From positions 248,001 to 312,000 of the forward strand of contig NZ_JBNFVY010000002.1 in NCBI RefSeq assembly GCF_049943335.1: a stretch of 64,000 bases of DNA, read 5' to 3'. Positions 17,655 through 26,136 of this stretch are shown here, in pieces. This DNA is from JBNFVY01 sp049943335 (GTDB taxonomy: Bacteria; Pseudomonadota; Alphaproteobacteria; Rhodobacterales; Rhodobacteraceae). The position numbers were made by a program, and so were the translations under genes. How positions within the stretch are numbered: the stretch's first letter is position 1; every line of letters starts with the position of its first letter. The notes below the pieces were generated by a model. It did no database searches. It had not been told where the DNA came from and worked only from the letters and a program-made list of their open reading frames with translations.

Positions 17655-19328
17655 TTAGTCCTCCGACTTGAGCGCGGCGCCCAGGATATCACCCAGCGAT
17701 GCACCCGAATCCGAGCTGCCGTACTGTGCCACGGCTTCTTTTTCTTCGGCGATCTCGCGGGCCTTGATCGACAGACCCAGACGGCGGGTTTTCTGATCGA
17801 CGTTGGTGACGCGCACGTCCACCTTGTCGCCCACGCCAAAGCGCTCGGGGCGCTGTTCGGCCCGGTCACGCGACAGGTCCGAGCGGCGGATGAAGGACTT
17901 GGCGCCTTCGTATTCCACTTCGATCCCGCCATCTTCGATCGCGGTGACTTCCACGGTGATGATCGAGCCGCGTTTCACGCCTTCGGTCGCACCGCTGAAG
18001 CTGTCGTCCAGCGCCTTGATGCTCAGCGAAATCCGCTCTTTTTCAACGTCCGTTTCGGTGACAACGGCCTTGACCACGTCGCCCTTCTGGAAGTTCTGGA
18101 TGGCATCTTCGCCACGCTCGTCCCACGAGATGTCGGACAGGTGAACCATGCCGTCGATGTCGCCCGGCAGGCCGACGAACAGACCGAATTCGGTGATGTT
18201 CTTGACCTCGCCTTCCACCTGAGTGCCCTCGGGGTGGGTTTCGGCGAACACTTCCCACGGGTTGCGTTGGGTCTGCTTGAGACCCAGCGACACGCGGCGT
18301 TTGGCACTGTCGATTTCCAGCACCATGATTTCGACTTCCTGGCTGGTCGACACGATCTTGCCGGGGTGGACGTTCTTCTTGGTCCACGACATTTCCGACA
18401 CGTGCACCAGGCCTTCGACGCCCGGTTCCAGTTCCACGAACGCACCATAATCGGTGATGTTCGTCACGCGGCCGGTGTGCACCGAACGCAGCGGGAACTT
18501 GGCTTCGACGGCATCCCACGGATCGTCCTGCAGCTGCTTCATGCCCAGGCTGATGCGGTGGGTTTCCTTGTTGATCTTGATGACCTGAACGTTGATGGTC
18601 TCGCCGATCGACAGGATTTCCGACGGGTGGTTGACGCGGCGCCAGGCCATGTCGGTGACGTGCAGCAGGCCGTCAACACCGCCAAGGTCAACAAAGGCAC
18701 CGTATTCGGTGATGTTCTTGACCACGCCTTCGACGGTCTGACCTTCGGTCAGGTTGCCGATGACTTCGGCGCGCTGTTCGGCGCGGCTTTCTTCCAGGAT
18801 CGCACGGCGCGAAACAACGATGTTGCCACGGCGACGGTCCATTTTCAGGATCTGGAAGGGCTGCTTGAGACCCATCAGCGGCCCAGCGTCGCGCACGGGG
18901 CGCACATCGACCTGGCTGCCGGGCAGGAACGCAACCGCGCCGCCCAGATCGACGGTGAACCCGCCCTTGACGCGCCCAAAGATGGCACCTTCGACGCGCT
19001 CTTCTGCGGCATAGGCGTTTTCCAGGCGGTCCCAGGCTTCCTCGCGGCGCGCTTTATCGCGGCTGATCGAGGCTTCGCCACGCGAGTTTTCCACGCGATC
19101 CAGGAACACTTCGACCTCTTGGCCGACTTCCAGATCGGGGGCTTCACCGGGATTTGCGAATTCTTTCAGATCAACGCGGCCTTCCATCTTGTAGCCGACG
19201 TCGATGATGGCTTGACCCGCCTCGATGGCGATGACCTTGCCTTTGACAACGCTGCCTTCGGCGGGCGTGTCAATTTCGAAGCTTTCATTCAGGAGGGCTT
19301 CGAATTCCTCCATACTTGTTTGAGCCAT
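17655..19328 (-). CDS. rpsA: 30S ribosomal protein S1
   Basis: 557 residues with six S1/OB domains; repeats are clear in the GDVKGxV-like starts and in YGAFVDLGGVDGLLHVTDMAW and YGAFVELEPGVEGLVHVSEMSW. S1 captures mRNA on the 30S subunit. The first two domains are the more divergent, ribosome-binding ones. It follows cmk after 256 bases that hold a terminator and the rpsA promoter region. The C-terminus SDSGASLGDILGAALKSED is unrelated to the domains. Confidence 0.99.
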   Translation of the reverse strand: MAQTSMEEFEALLNESFEIDTPAEGSVVKGKVIAIEAGQAIIDVGYKMEGRVDLKEFANPGEAPDLEVGQEVEVFLDRVENSRGEASISRDKARREEAWDRLENAYAAEERVEGAIFGRVKGGFTVDLGGAVAFLPGSQVDVRPVRDAGPLMGLKQPFQILKMDRRRGNIVVSRRAILEESRAEQRAEVIGNLTEGQTVEGVVKNITEYGAFVDLGGVDGLLHVTDMAWRRVNHPSEILSIGETINVQVIKINKETHRISLGMKQLQDDPWDAVEAKFPLRSVHTGRVTNITDYGAFVELEPGVEGLVHVSEMSWTKKNVHPGKIVSTSQEVEIMVLEIDSAKRRVSLGLKQTQRNPWEVFAETHPEGTQVEGEVKNITEFGLFVGLPGDIDGMVHLSDISWDERGEDAIQNFQKGDVVKAVVTETDVEKERISLSIKALDDSFSGATEGVKRGSIITVEVTAIEDGGIEVEYEGAKSFIRRSDLSRDRAEQRPERFGVGDKVDVRVTNVDQKTRRLGLSIKAREIAEEKEAVAQYGSSDSGASLGDILGAALKSED

Positions 19329-19435
19329 GTGGTCTCTGGTTTCCTTTGATCTACACTATTCTGGCCGAGCGGTTGTCTCCGCCGGTCTTGGTTTGGTCTG
19401 CTCCGCGACGGGCGCCCCCGAAATGGGATTCGGCA

Positions 19436-19464
19436 TAAAAAACAAGGGCCGGTTGCCCGACCCT
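19436..19464 (-). terminator. Rho-independent terminator between cmk and rpsA
   Basis: On the minus strand AGGGTCGG / CCGGCCCT (8 bp with one T-G pair), loop GCAA, followed by TGTTTTTT. It separates the aroA-cmk transcript from rpsA. Confidence 0.85.
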
Positions 19465-19584
19465 GCTCAAATGTCCGACGCTCTGCGGCCCCTTGACGGG
19501 CGCCGTATAGGGCAAAGGGCTCAATAACGCAAGGGGTTTGGCCACTTTAGACGCCGGCAAATGCGCGCCCCGGCCCCTGCGCCG

Positions 19585-20220
19585 CTAGACGGTTGAACCG
19601 TTGTTGTCGGCATCCTTGATCGCGGCGTCGATCAACGCGGCGGCCTTTTCCACGGCCTGCGCGATGCTCAGCGTGCTGGTGTCCAGTTCGATCGCGTCCG
19701 GCGCAATGGTCATCGGCGCGGTGGCACGGTCGGCGTCGCGCTGATCGCGGGCGCGCAGATCGGCCAGCACCTTGTCAAAATCGGTGTCGGCGCCGCCTGC
19801 GACCAGTTCTTCGAACCGGCGGCGGGCGCGCACCTCGTCGGTGGCGGTGACGAACAGCTTCACCTCGGCCTCGGGGCAGATCACGGTGCCGATGTCGCGC
19901 CCGTCCAGAACCGCGCCGCCCGCGCGCCGGGCAAAGGCGCGCTGAAAATCGACCAGCGCTTCGCGCACGTCCGGGATTGCCGCCACCTTGGAGGCCGCCT
20001 GCCCGGCCGCCGCCGTGCGCAGATCGCCGCGATCGAGATCCTCGGGGCGCAGGGCGCGCGCCGCGTCGATCGGATCGGTGCCGTCCGCCGCCAGCGCCCC
20101 GACCGCGCGGTAAAGCAGCCCGGTGTCCAGGTGCGCAAAGCCGTAGCGCGCGGCGAGGGCGCGGCTGATCGTGCCTTTTCCCGAAGCGGCGGGGCCGTCA
20201 ATGGCAACGCAAAGACTCAT
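19585..20220 (-). CDS. cmk: Cytidylate kinase
   Basis: 211 residues from ATG at 20220 (MSLCVAIDGPAASGKGT); an upstream ATG adds five residues. P-loop GPAASGKGT, HLDTGLLYRAV for nucleotide binding, LDGRDIGTVICP as the CMP-binding segment. It converts CMP and dCMP to the diphosphates. The operon aroA-(membrane protein)-cmk is supported by close spacing: 51 bases separate cmk from the membrane-protein stop. Confidence 0.97.
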   Translation of the reverse strand: MSLCVAIDGPAASGKGTISRALAARYGFAHLDTGLLYRAVGALAADGTDPIDAARALRPEDLDRGDLRTAAAGQAASKVAAIPDVREALVDFQRAFARRAGGAVLDGRDIGTVICPEAEVKLFVTATDEVRARRRFEELVAGGADTDFDKVLADLRARDQRDADRATAPMTIAPDAIELDTSTLSIAQAVEKAAALIDAAIKDADNNGSTV

Positions 20221-20271
20221 GGCGTCTCCTGTCAATTGAGCGGCAATTTTTGACCCAGCGAACCTGCACTG

Positions 20272-20799
20272 TCAAACGTCGCGGCGAAAAAACACCCGCC
20301 GAACGATCAGCGGCACAACCACCAGCCCCGGCCAGACGGTCAGCAGCGCCTTGGCCTGCGTCAGAATGCTGGCCTGCGCGATCTGCGCGTCCGTCACCGC
20401 GCCGGGGGGCAGGCGCAGCATCGCGGCGATGCGCGCGTTTTCGGTCAGATCGCACAGCATGCCCAGCACGGATGACACGATCAACAGCACCGTTACCCAG
20501 CGTGCCACCCCGCGGGTGGCCCAGACGATGGACCAGCAGGCAATCACGCACAGCAGCACCGGATACACCGTGTCCAGCCGGCGCTGCACGTTCAGATAGA
20601 GCGCCCGCCCTTCGTCGCTGAGCGCGCCCAGAAAGGCGCGCGCGGCATCGGCGGAATAGCCGGACAGGCGCAGATCCAGCGCCGGCGATCCGGCATCGGC
20701 GGCAATGCGCGGCAAGGTGCCCAGCATCATGACCGTATAAAAACCGAAGGTGACGGCGACGATGGTCCAGTAGAGCGTAATGCGTGCGCGCCCGCTCAC
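20272..20799 (-). CDS. Unknown membrane protein between aroA and cmk
   Basis: 175 residues from GTG at 20799, overlapping the aroA stop by four bases (GTGA), so translation is probably coupled. Four hydrophobic spans are visible: about 8-27, 78-98, 100-118 and 148-168. Between spans 1 and 2 is a soluble loop of roughly 45 residues. The stretch LCDLTENARIAAML and a C-terminus RRVFFRRDV are notable. No family is recognised. Confidence 0.8.
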   Translation of the reverse strand: MSGRARITLYWTIVAVTFGFYTVMMLGTLPRIAADAGSPALDLRLSGYSADAARAFLGALSDEGRALYLNVQRRLDTVYPVLLCVIACWSIVWATRGVARWVTVLLIVSSVLGMLCDLTENARIAAMLRLPPGAVTDAQIAQASILTQAKALLTVWPGLVVVPLIVRRVFFRRDV

Positions 20800-22151
20800 T
20801 CGGACTCGCGCGTGACCAGCGCCCCGAGACCGGCCATCAGCGGCTCGAAATCGGGAAAGGACGTGGCAATCGGGCTGCCGTCATCCACATGGACCGGCGC
20901 TTGCGCGGACATGCCCAGCACCAGGAAGGCCATGGCGATGCGGTGGTCCAGATGGCTGGCGCAAACCGCCCCGCCCGGCACGTTGCCCTGCCCCAGACCG
21001 TGCACGATCATCGTATCATGGTCTTCATCCACGCTGACCCCGCAGGCGCGCAGCCCCACGGCCATGGCGTCGATCCGGTCGCTTTCCTTGACGCGCAGTT
21101 CCTTGACGCCGCGCATCGTCGTGGTCCCGGCGGCATTGGCCGCGACGACCGACAGCACCGGGTATTCGTCGATCATGCTGGCCGCGCGCGCGGGGGGCAC
21201 ATCGACCCCTTTCAGATCCGGCGAATAGCGCACGCGCAGGTCGGCCACAGGTTCTCCGCCTTCTTCGCGCGGATTGTCAAAGACGATATCGGCGCCCATT
21301 TCGACCAGCGTGGTAAAAAGCCCGTTGCGCGTGGGGTTCTGGCTGACACCGGGCACGGTGATGTCCGAGCCGGGCACAAGGATCGCGGCGCAAACGGGAA
21401 AGGCCGCCGACGACGGATCGCGCGGCACGGCCACGGCCTGGGGGCGCAGTTCGGGCTGGCCGGTCAGGGTGATGCAGCGCCCTTCGGGGGTGTCTTCCAC
21501 GGTGATCTCGGCGCCGAACCCTGCCAGCATGCGTTCGGTGTGATCGCGCGTTGCCTCGCGTTCGCGCACGATGGTCTTGCCCGGCGCGTTCAGCCCGGCC
21601 AGCAGCACCGCCGACTTGACCTGCGCCGATGGCACGGGGGTCACATAGTCGACCGGGACGGGCATTTCAGCCCCCACAAGTGTCAGTGGCAAGCGCCCGC
21701 CCGACCGGCCCACCGCCCGCGCGCCAAACAGCGCCACCGGGTCGCTCACCCGGCCCATCGGGCGTTTGCGCAAGCTGGCATCGCCGGTAAAGGTGACCGC
21801 AAAGGGATAGGTCGCAACCAGCCCCATCAACAGGCGCACCCCGGTGCCCGAGTTGCCGCAATTGATCACGTCGTCAGGTTCGCACAGACCGCCAACGCCC
21901 ACGCCATGCACCGACCACGCGCGCCCATCGGCATCGCGGGTAATTTCGGCGCCCATGGCGCGCAGGGCCTTGGCGGTGTCCAGCACATCTTCGCCTTCGA
22001 GCAAGCCGGTGATGCGGGTTTCGCCGACCGCAAGCGCGCCGAAAATCAGCGCGCGGTGACTGATCGACTTGTCGCCCGGAACCTTGGCCTGGCCGGTCAA
22101 CGGGCCGCACTTGGCGGATCTCATCGGGATGGGGGTGCCGTGTCCAGACAT
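20796..22151 (-). CDS. aroA: 3-phosphoshikimate 1-carboxyvinyltransferase (EPSP synthase)
   Basis: 451 residues from ATG at 22151 (MSGHGTPIPMRS). The motifs are VPGDKSISHRALIFGALA, NCGNSGTGVRLLMG, YVTPVPSAQVKSAVLLAGL and RVKESDRI. The enzyme joins shikimate 3-phosphate and PEP in the pathway to aromatic amino acids. The NSGTGVR loop (in place of NAGTAMR) marks the class II type, which is often less sensitive to glyphosate; this is family knowledge, not tested. First gene of an aroA-unknown-cmk unit. Confidence 0.98.
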   Translation of the reverse strand: MSGHGTPIPMRSAKCGPLTGQAKVPGDKSISHRALIFGALAVGETRITGLLEGEDVLDTAKALRAMGAEITRDADGRAWSVHGVGVGGLCEPDDVINCGNSGTGVRLLMGLVATYPFAVTFTGDASLRKRPMGRVSDPVALFGARAVGRSGGRLPLTLVGAEMPVPVDYVTPVPSAQVKSAVLLAGLNAPGKTIVREREATRDHTERMLAGFGAEITVEDTPEGRCITLTGQPELRPQAVAVPRDPSSAAFPVCAAILVPGSDITVPGVSQNPTRNGLFTTLVEMGADIVFDNPREEGGEPVADLRVRYSPDLKGVDVPPARAASMIDEYPVLSVVAANAAGTTTMRGVKELRVKESDRIDAMAVGLRACGVSVDEDHDTMIVHGLGQGNVPGGAVCASHLDHRIAMAFLVLGMSAQAPVHVDDGSPIATSFPDFEPLMAGLGALVTRESE

Positions 22152-22267
22152 GCGGGTTCCTTGAATCGCTTGCGAGAAGTCTGCCGCGCCCTGATAGCGC
22201 ACCCCCTGCGCCGGGTAAATCGGGCGCAGGCGAATTTGCGCGCGCCCGGCCTGCCCAGAGGCGGCGA

Positions 22268-22981
22268 TCAGAGGCGGCGAAATGTCAGGTAATGGGGCGT
22301 GCGCCCTTCGCGCAGGGCCTTTTGTTCATAGCGGGTCGATAGCCAGTCGTCCCACGGGCGGCGCCAGTCATCCGCGCGCGCGCCCTGCCATTCGAACCCG
22401 GCCCTTGGCACTTCTTCCAGCGTCTGGCGGACATAGTCGGGGATGTCGGTCGCCACGCGAAATTCCGCCCCCGGTCTGAGCACCCGGTGCAGCGGCGCCA
22501 GATGTTCGGGCGTCACAAAGCGGCGGCGGTGGTGGCGGGCCTTGGGCCAGGGGTCGGGATAGAGCAGGAACGCCTTGTCGATGCTGGCGGGCGGCAGCAC
22601 ATCGAACAGGTCCCGCGCATCGCCCGGATGGACGGCCACGTTCTGTGTGCCCAGCCGCCGGATCTTGCCCAAGAGCGCCGCGACACCGTTGATGTACGGC
22701 TCGCATCCGATGATTTCGACCTGCGGGTTGAGACCGGCCTGATGCACCATATGTTCGCCCGAGCCAAAGCCGACCTCAAGCCAGACCGGCTTGCCGTGAA
22801 AGCGCGCGGCCATGTCGATGGGGGTGCGATCGGGGTTTGCGTCCCAATCCACCGCGCCGGGCGACAGGGCGGCCAGGTCCTGATCCAGATAGTCCTGCTG
22901 CGCCTTGTTCAGCGATTTGCCATGGCGGCGGCCATAGAAATTGCGCCACGGGGCGCCGGTTTTGTGTGTCTCGTCGGTCAT
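22268..22981 (-). CDS. trmB: tRNA (guanine-N7-)-methyltransferase
   Basis: 237 residues. WLEVGFGSGEHMVHQ is the SAM-binding loop; IGCEPYINGVAALLGKI, then DKAFLLYPDPWPKARHHRRRFV gives the TrmB signature, with the catalytic Asp in PDPW. It makes m7G46 in tRNAs. It sits next to metK, which makes its SAM, as in related genomes; 254 bases lie between them and hold a tandem repeat. Confidence 0.97.
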   Translation of the reverse strand: MTDETHKTGAPWRNFYGRRHGKSLNKAQQDYLDQDLAALSPGAVDWDANPDRTPIDMAARFHGKPVWLEVGFGSGEHMVHQAGLNPQVEIIGCEPYINGVAALLGKIRRLGTQNVAVHPGDARDLFDVLPPASIDKAFLLYPDPWPKARHHRRRFVTPEHLAPLHRVLRPGAEFRVATDIPDYVRQTLEEVPRAGFEWQGARADDWRRPWDDWLSTRYEQKALREGRTPHYLTFRRL

Positions 22982-23061
22982 GGCGCCCTGCTAGCGCCAA
23001 GGATGCGCCAAGGCAAGGGCGCGCACGGCCCCCGGCGGGCCGCCTGCGCAGACGGCAGAGA

Positions 23062-23137
23062 CGGTGATGGTGCCAGTGATCGTGCCCGTGATCGTGGCAG
23101 CGATGGTGCCCGTGACGGTTGCCGTGATTTGCGCCAT
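23062..23137. repeat. GTGATCGTGCCC-type imperfect tandem repeat
   Basis: Units such as GTGATCGTGCCC, GTGATCGTGGCA and ATGGTGCCCGTG repeat about six times at a 12-base period. One minus-strand frame reads mainly Thr, Ile, Gly, another is His-rich; neither has a convincing start. It looks like non-coding repeat or a decayed gene between trmB and metK. Confidence 0.65.
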
Positions 23138-23235
23138 CGCGCACCGGGTCCAGAACGAATGCAATGTGCCCGGCAAGCCCCCCTGCCCGTTCACGCGGCA
23201 CGGTCAGGGGGCGCAGACGCGGGTTAACCGCCGGA

Positions 23236-24417
23236 TCAGACGGCTTTTTTCAACGCCTCGGCCAGATCGGTGCGTTCCCAGCTAAAGCCGCCATCGGCCT
23301 GGGGCGCGCGGCCAAAATGGCCGTAGGCGGCGGTGCGCTGGTAGATCGGCTTGTTCAGCTGCAGATGCGTGCGGATGCCGCGCGGGGTCAGGTCGATCAC
23401 ATCGCGTATCGCGTTTTCGATCTGGGCCGGATCAACCTGGCCGGTGCCATAGGTGTCGGCATAGATCGACAGAGGCTTGGCCACGCCGATGGCATAGGAC
23501 AGCTGGATCAGGCAGCGTTCGGCCAGGCCGGCCGCAACCACGTTCTTGGCCAGGTAGCGCGCGGCATAGGCGGCGGACCGGTCCACCTTGGTCGGATCCT
23601 TGCCCGAAAACGCGCCGCCCCCGTGCGGGGCCGCCCCGCCATAGGTGTCCACGATGATCTTGCGCCCGGTCAGGCCTGCGTCCCCGTCCGGGCCGCCGAT
23701 CACGAACTTGCCGGTCGGGTTGACCCACCATTCGGTGTTTTCGGTCAGCCAGCCATCGGGCAGAACCTGCCGGATGTAGGGTTCGACAATCGCGCGGATA
23801 TCGTCCGAGCTCTGGGTTTCGTCGGTGTGCTGGGTCGACAACACCAGCGACGTCACTTCGACCGGCTTGCCATCCACATAGCGCAGCGACAGCTGGCTTT
23901 TGGCGTCTGGGCCCAGCGTAGGTTCGGTGCCGTTCTTGCGCACCTCGGCCAGGCGGGCAAGGATCGCGTGGGCATAGTGAACCGGGGCGGGCATCAATTC
24001 GGGCGTTTCGCGCACCGCATAGCCAAACATGATCCCCTGATCGCCTGCGCCTTCGTCCTTGCCGGTGGCCGCATCGACGCCCTGGGCGATATGGGCGGAT
24101 TGTTCGTGCAGGTAGTTCGACACCTTGAGCGTCTGCCAGTGGAACTTGTCCTGTTCATAGCCGATATCGCGCACGCAGTCGCGCACGATCCCGTCCATGT
24201 TTTTCATGTATTCCGACAGCTTGGCCTGATCTGACAGCCCCACTTCGCCGCCGATCACGACGCGGTCGGTGGTGGCAAAGGTCTCGCAGGCGACGCGCGC
24301 TTCGGGCTCTTCTGCCAGCAACGTGTCAAGGATGGCATCGGAAATCCGGTCACAGACTTTGTCCGGATGCCCCTCGGATACGGATTCCGAGGTAAAAATA
24401 TAGTTCTGTCGGGTCAT
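23236..24417 (-). CDS. metK: S-adenosylmethionine synthetase
   Basis: 393 residues. Motifs: TSESVSEGHPDKVCDRISD at the N-terminus, GAGDQGIMFGYA in the middle, GGGAFSGKDPTKVDRSAAY for the ATP-binding loop. It makes SAM from methionine and ATP. Upstream is a leader that matches the SAM/SAH riboswitch and covers the ribosome site, so translation should fall when SAM is abundant. Confidence 0.99.
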   Translation of the reverse strand: MTRQNYIFTSESVSEGHPDKVCDRISDAILDTLLAEEPEARVACETFATTDRVVIGGEVGLSDQAKLSEYMKNMDGIVRDCVRDIGYEQDKFHWQTLKVSNYLHEQSAHIAQGVDAATGKDEGAGDQGIMFGYAVRETPELMPAPVHYAHAILARLAEVRKNGTEPTLGPDAKSQLSLRYVDGKPVEVTSLVLSTQHTDETQSSDDIRAIVEPYIRQVLPDGWLTENTEWWVNPTGKFVIGGPDGDAGLTGRKIIVDTYGGAAPHGGGAFSGKDPTKVDRSAAYAARYLAKNVVAAGLAERCLIQLSYAIGVAKPLSIYADTYGTGQVDPAQIENAIRDVIDLTPRGIRTHLQLNKPIYQRTAAYGHFGRAPQADGGFSWERTDLAEALKKAV

Positions 24418-24422
24418 GAAAG

Positions 24423-24469
24423 CGCTCCACTAAAGTGACCGTCGCACGCCAGGAAGCCGTTGTGCGCGG
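24423..24469 (-). promoter_or_regulatory. SAM/SAH riboswitch upstream of metK
   Basis: The minus strand just before metK reads CACAACGGCTTCCTGGCGTG and then a spacer to GTGGAGC, 6 bases before the ATG. This matches, from memory of the family, the conserved core CACAACGGCUUCCUGGCGUG and the GGAGC that pairs in the pseudoknot and is at the same time the ribosome site. The P1 arms are CGCAC (upstream of AACGG) and GTGCG. The class is known from Rhodobacterales metK leaders. No riboswitch software was run. Confidence 0.93.
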
Positions 24470-24504
24470 CAATTGCTCAGCGATACCCGCAGGTTGTGTC
24501 CGGG

Positions 24505-26136
24505 TCAAACGCTTTCTCGGCGCGTGCGCAACGTCACGGTCACGATACCGACGATAAGCAACACCGCGACCGGCAGATCGCCCGTGCGGCTGTAAAGCGT
24601 GGGCGGCGCAGGCGCGGGCAGGCGCACATCCAGCCGCCCGGCCACGTTCAGCGGCAGCGCGGCCTGCACCCGCCCGCGCGCATCGATCAGCGCCGAAATG
24701 CCGGTATTGGCGGCGCGAATCAGCGGCAACCCGGTTTCGATCGCGCGCATCCGCGCCTGCACCAGATGCTGCTGCGGGCCTGCGAAATTGCCGAACCACG
24801 CATCGTTGGTGATTTGCAGCACCCAGTCGGGGCGCGTCGCGGTGCGCAGGTCGTGGGGGAACACCGCCTCGTAGCAGATCAGGGGCAGCGCATGGCCAAG
24901 CGCGCCCAGATCCAGCACCTGCGGCCCTGGCCCTGCGCTGAAACCGTAGCCGCTGGCTTGGGTAAACGTCTGCAGCCCGAGCGCACGCAGCAGCCCCGGC
25001 AGCGGGATGTATTCGCCAAAGGGAACAAGGTGGTGCTTGTCGTAGCGCAGGCGGGGATTTCCGGTGTCATCCAGGACCACCAGCGCGTTATAGGCGCGCC
25101 CGGCGGCATCGGCGTTGATCCCGGTGATCATCGGGGTGCCGGTCGCCGCGCTCATCAACTCGAACGCGGGCCCCGCACGGCTGAGCCAGGTCGCGACCGC
25201 GCTTTCGGGCCAGATCACCAGATCGGGTTTCGGCGCGGCCGAGCTGAGCTTGAGCGCGCGTTGAAAGAACATCGGCGCCTTTACCGGATCCCATTTGTCG
25301 CGCTGCGCCGCGTTGGGCTGGACGATGCGGATCAGGGGCGCTTGGGGCCGTGTTTGTGCCAGTGTGTCGGGCCGTATTTCTGGCCATGTTTCTGGCAGTG
25401 TTTCGGGCCGTGTGTCGGGCGCCGCCAGGGCCGCCAGCGACAGCGCGCCGCCCACCGCAGCCGGGGCCAGCAGCGCGGCCAGACGGCGCTGCGCCGCGGC
25501 CCACTGCACCAGCGCCGCCATCATCGCAAAGGCCACCATCAGCCCATAGGGCCCGATCCACGCCAGAGCCGCCGCCATGGGCGTGTCGATCAACGCCTGC
25601 ACCGGACTGGCCCAGGGAAAGCCGGTAAACAGGTGGGCGCGGGTCAGTTCGGCGGCGCCAAGGGCCAGAACCCAGCCCGCCCGGCCTGCCTGGCCTGCCC
25701 GGCCGTTCCGGCCCGGTGCAAACCGCCCCGCAAGCCACATGACCAGCCACATGAACAGGCCCCAGATCAGCGCCAGCCCGCCAGCCATGAAGATGACGGC
25801 GAACGGGGCCATCCAACCGTGGCGCGCAAGATCCACAAGGAACGGTTCCACCAGCCAATGCAGCGAGGCGCCGAAATAGGCGACGCCAAACCACCACGCC
25901 ACAAATCCCGCCTGCCGCGGCGTGCTGATCAGGTGCAGCCCCAGCCACCCGGCCAGCCCGACCAACGTCAGCGGCCAGACCAACAGTGGCGCCATGCCCG
26001 CGGCAGACACCCCGCCCAAGGCCGCCGCCGCAACATAGCGACGACGCCCTTGCAGGTATGGATTTGGCTTATTCGGCAGCTTCCACGGCCTCGGGCAGGC
26101 GCACGCGCACACGCTTGATCCGCCGGGGATCGGCAT
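24505..26136 (-). CDS. lnt: Apolipoprotein N-acyltransferase
   Basis: About 543 residues if started at ATG 26136, which overlaps the corC end by 68 bases; the start is uncertain, and GTG codons a few residues further in or GTG at 26157 are alternatives. The N-terminal part has about six membrane spans. The nitrilase-like domain has its catalytic set: E in WPESAVATW, K in LRYDKHHLVPFGEY, C in PLICYEAVF. It adds the third acyl chain to lipoproteins in the inner membrane. Between the spans and the nitrilase domain a linker holds repeated PET/PDT units. It lies downstream of corC. Confidence 0.93.
   Translation of the reverse strand: MPIPGGSSVCACACPRPWKLPNKPNPYLQGRRRYVAAAALGGVSAAGMAPLLVWPLTLVGLAGWLGLHLISTPRQAGFVAWWFGVAYFGASLHWLVEPFLVDLARHGWMAPFAVIFMAGGLALIWGLFMWLVMWLAGRFAPGRNGRAGQAGRAGWVLALGAAELTRAHLFTGFPWASPVQALIDTPMAAALAWIGPYGLMVAFAMMAALVQWAAAQRRLAALLAPAAVGGALSLAALAAPDTRPETLPETWPEIRPDTLAQTRPQAPLIRIVQPNAAQRDKWDPVKAPMFFQRALKLSSAAPKPDLVIWPESAVATWLSRAGPAFELMSAATGTPMITGINADAAGRAYNALVVLDDTGNPRLRYDKHHLVPFGEYIPLPGLLRALGLQTFTQASGYGFSAGPGPQVLDLGALGHALPLICYEAVFPHDLRTATRPDWVLQITNDAWFGNFAGPQQHLVQARMRAIETGLPLIRAANTGISALIDARGRVQAALPLNVAGRLDVRLPAPAPPTLYSRTGDLPVAVLLIVGIVTVTLRTRRESV
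25355..25420 (-). repeat. Short tandem repeats in the lnt linker
   Basis: The DNA repeats a 12-base unit of the type GGCCGTGTTTCT (read on the plus strand), giving the peptide pattern DTRPETLPETWPEIRPDT. It lies between the membrane part and the catalytic domain and is not expected in the family. Confidence 0.7.

Noticed and set aside
17595..19349. A 584-residue plus-strand open frame over rpsA
   Set aside because: It is a shadow of rpsA, which has all S1 domains in the other strand; the shadow is rich in His, Phe and Asp without domains.
22991..23194. A 67-residue minus-strand ORF over the 12-base repeats
   Set aside because: No ribosome site, composition set by the repeat, and no conservation test possible.
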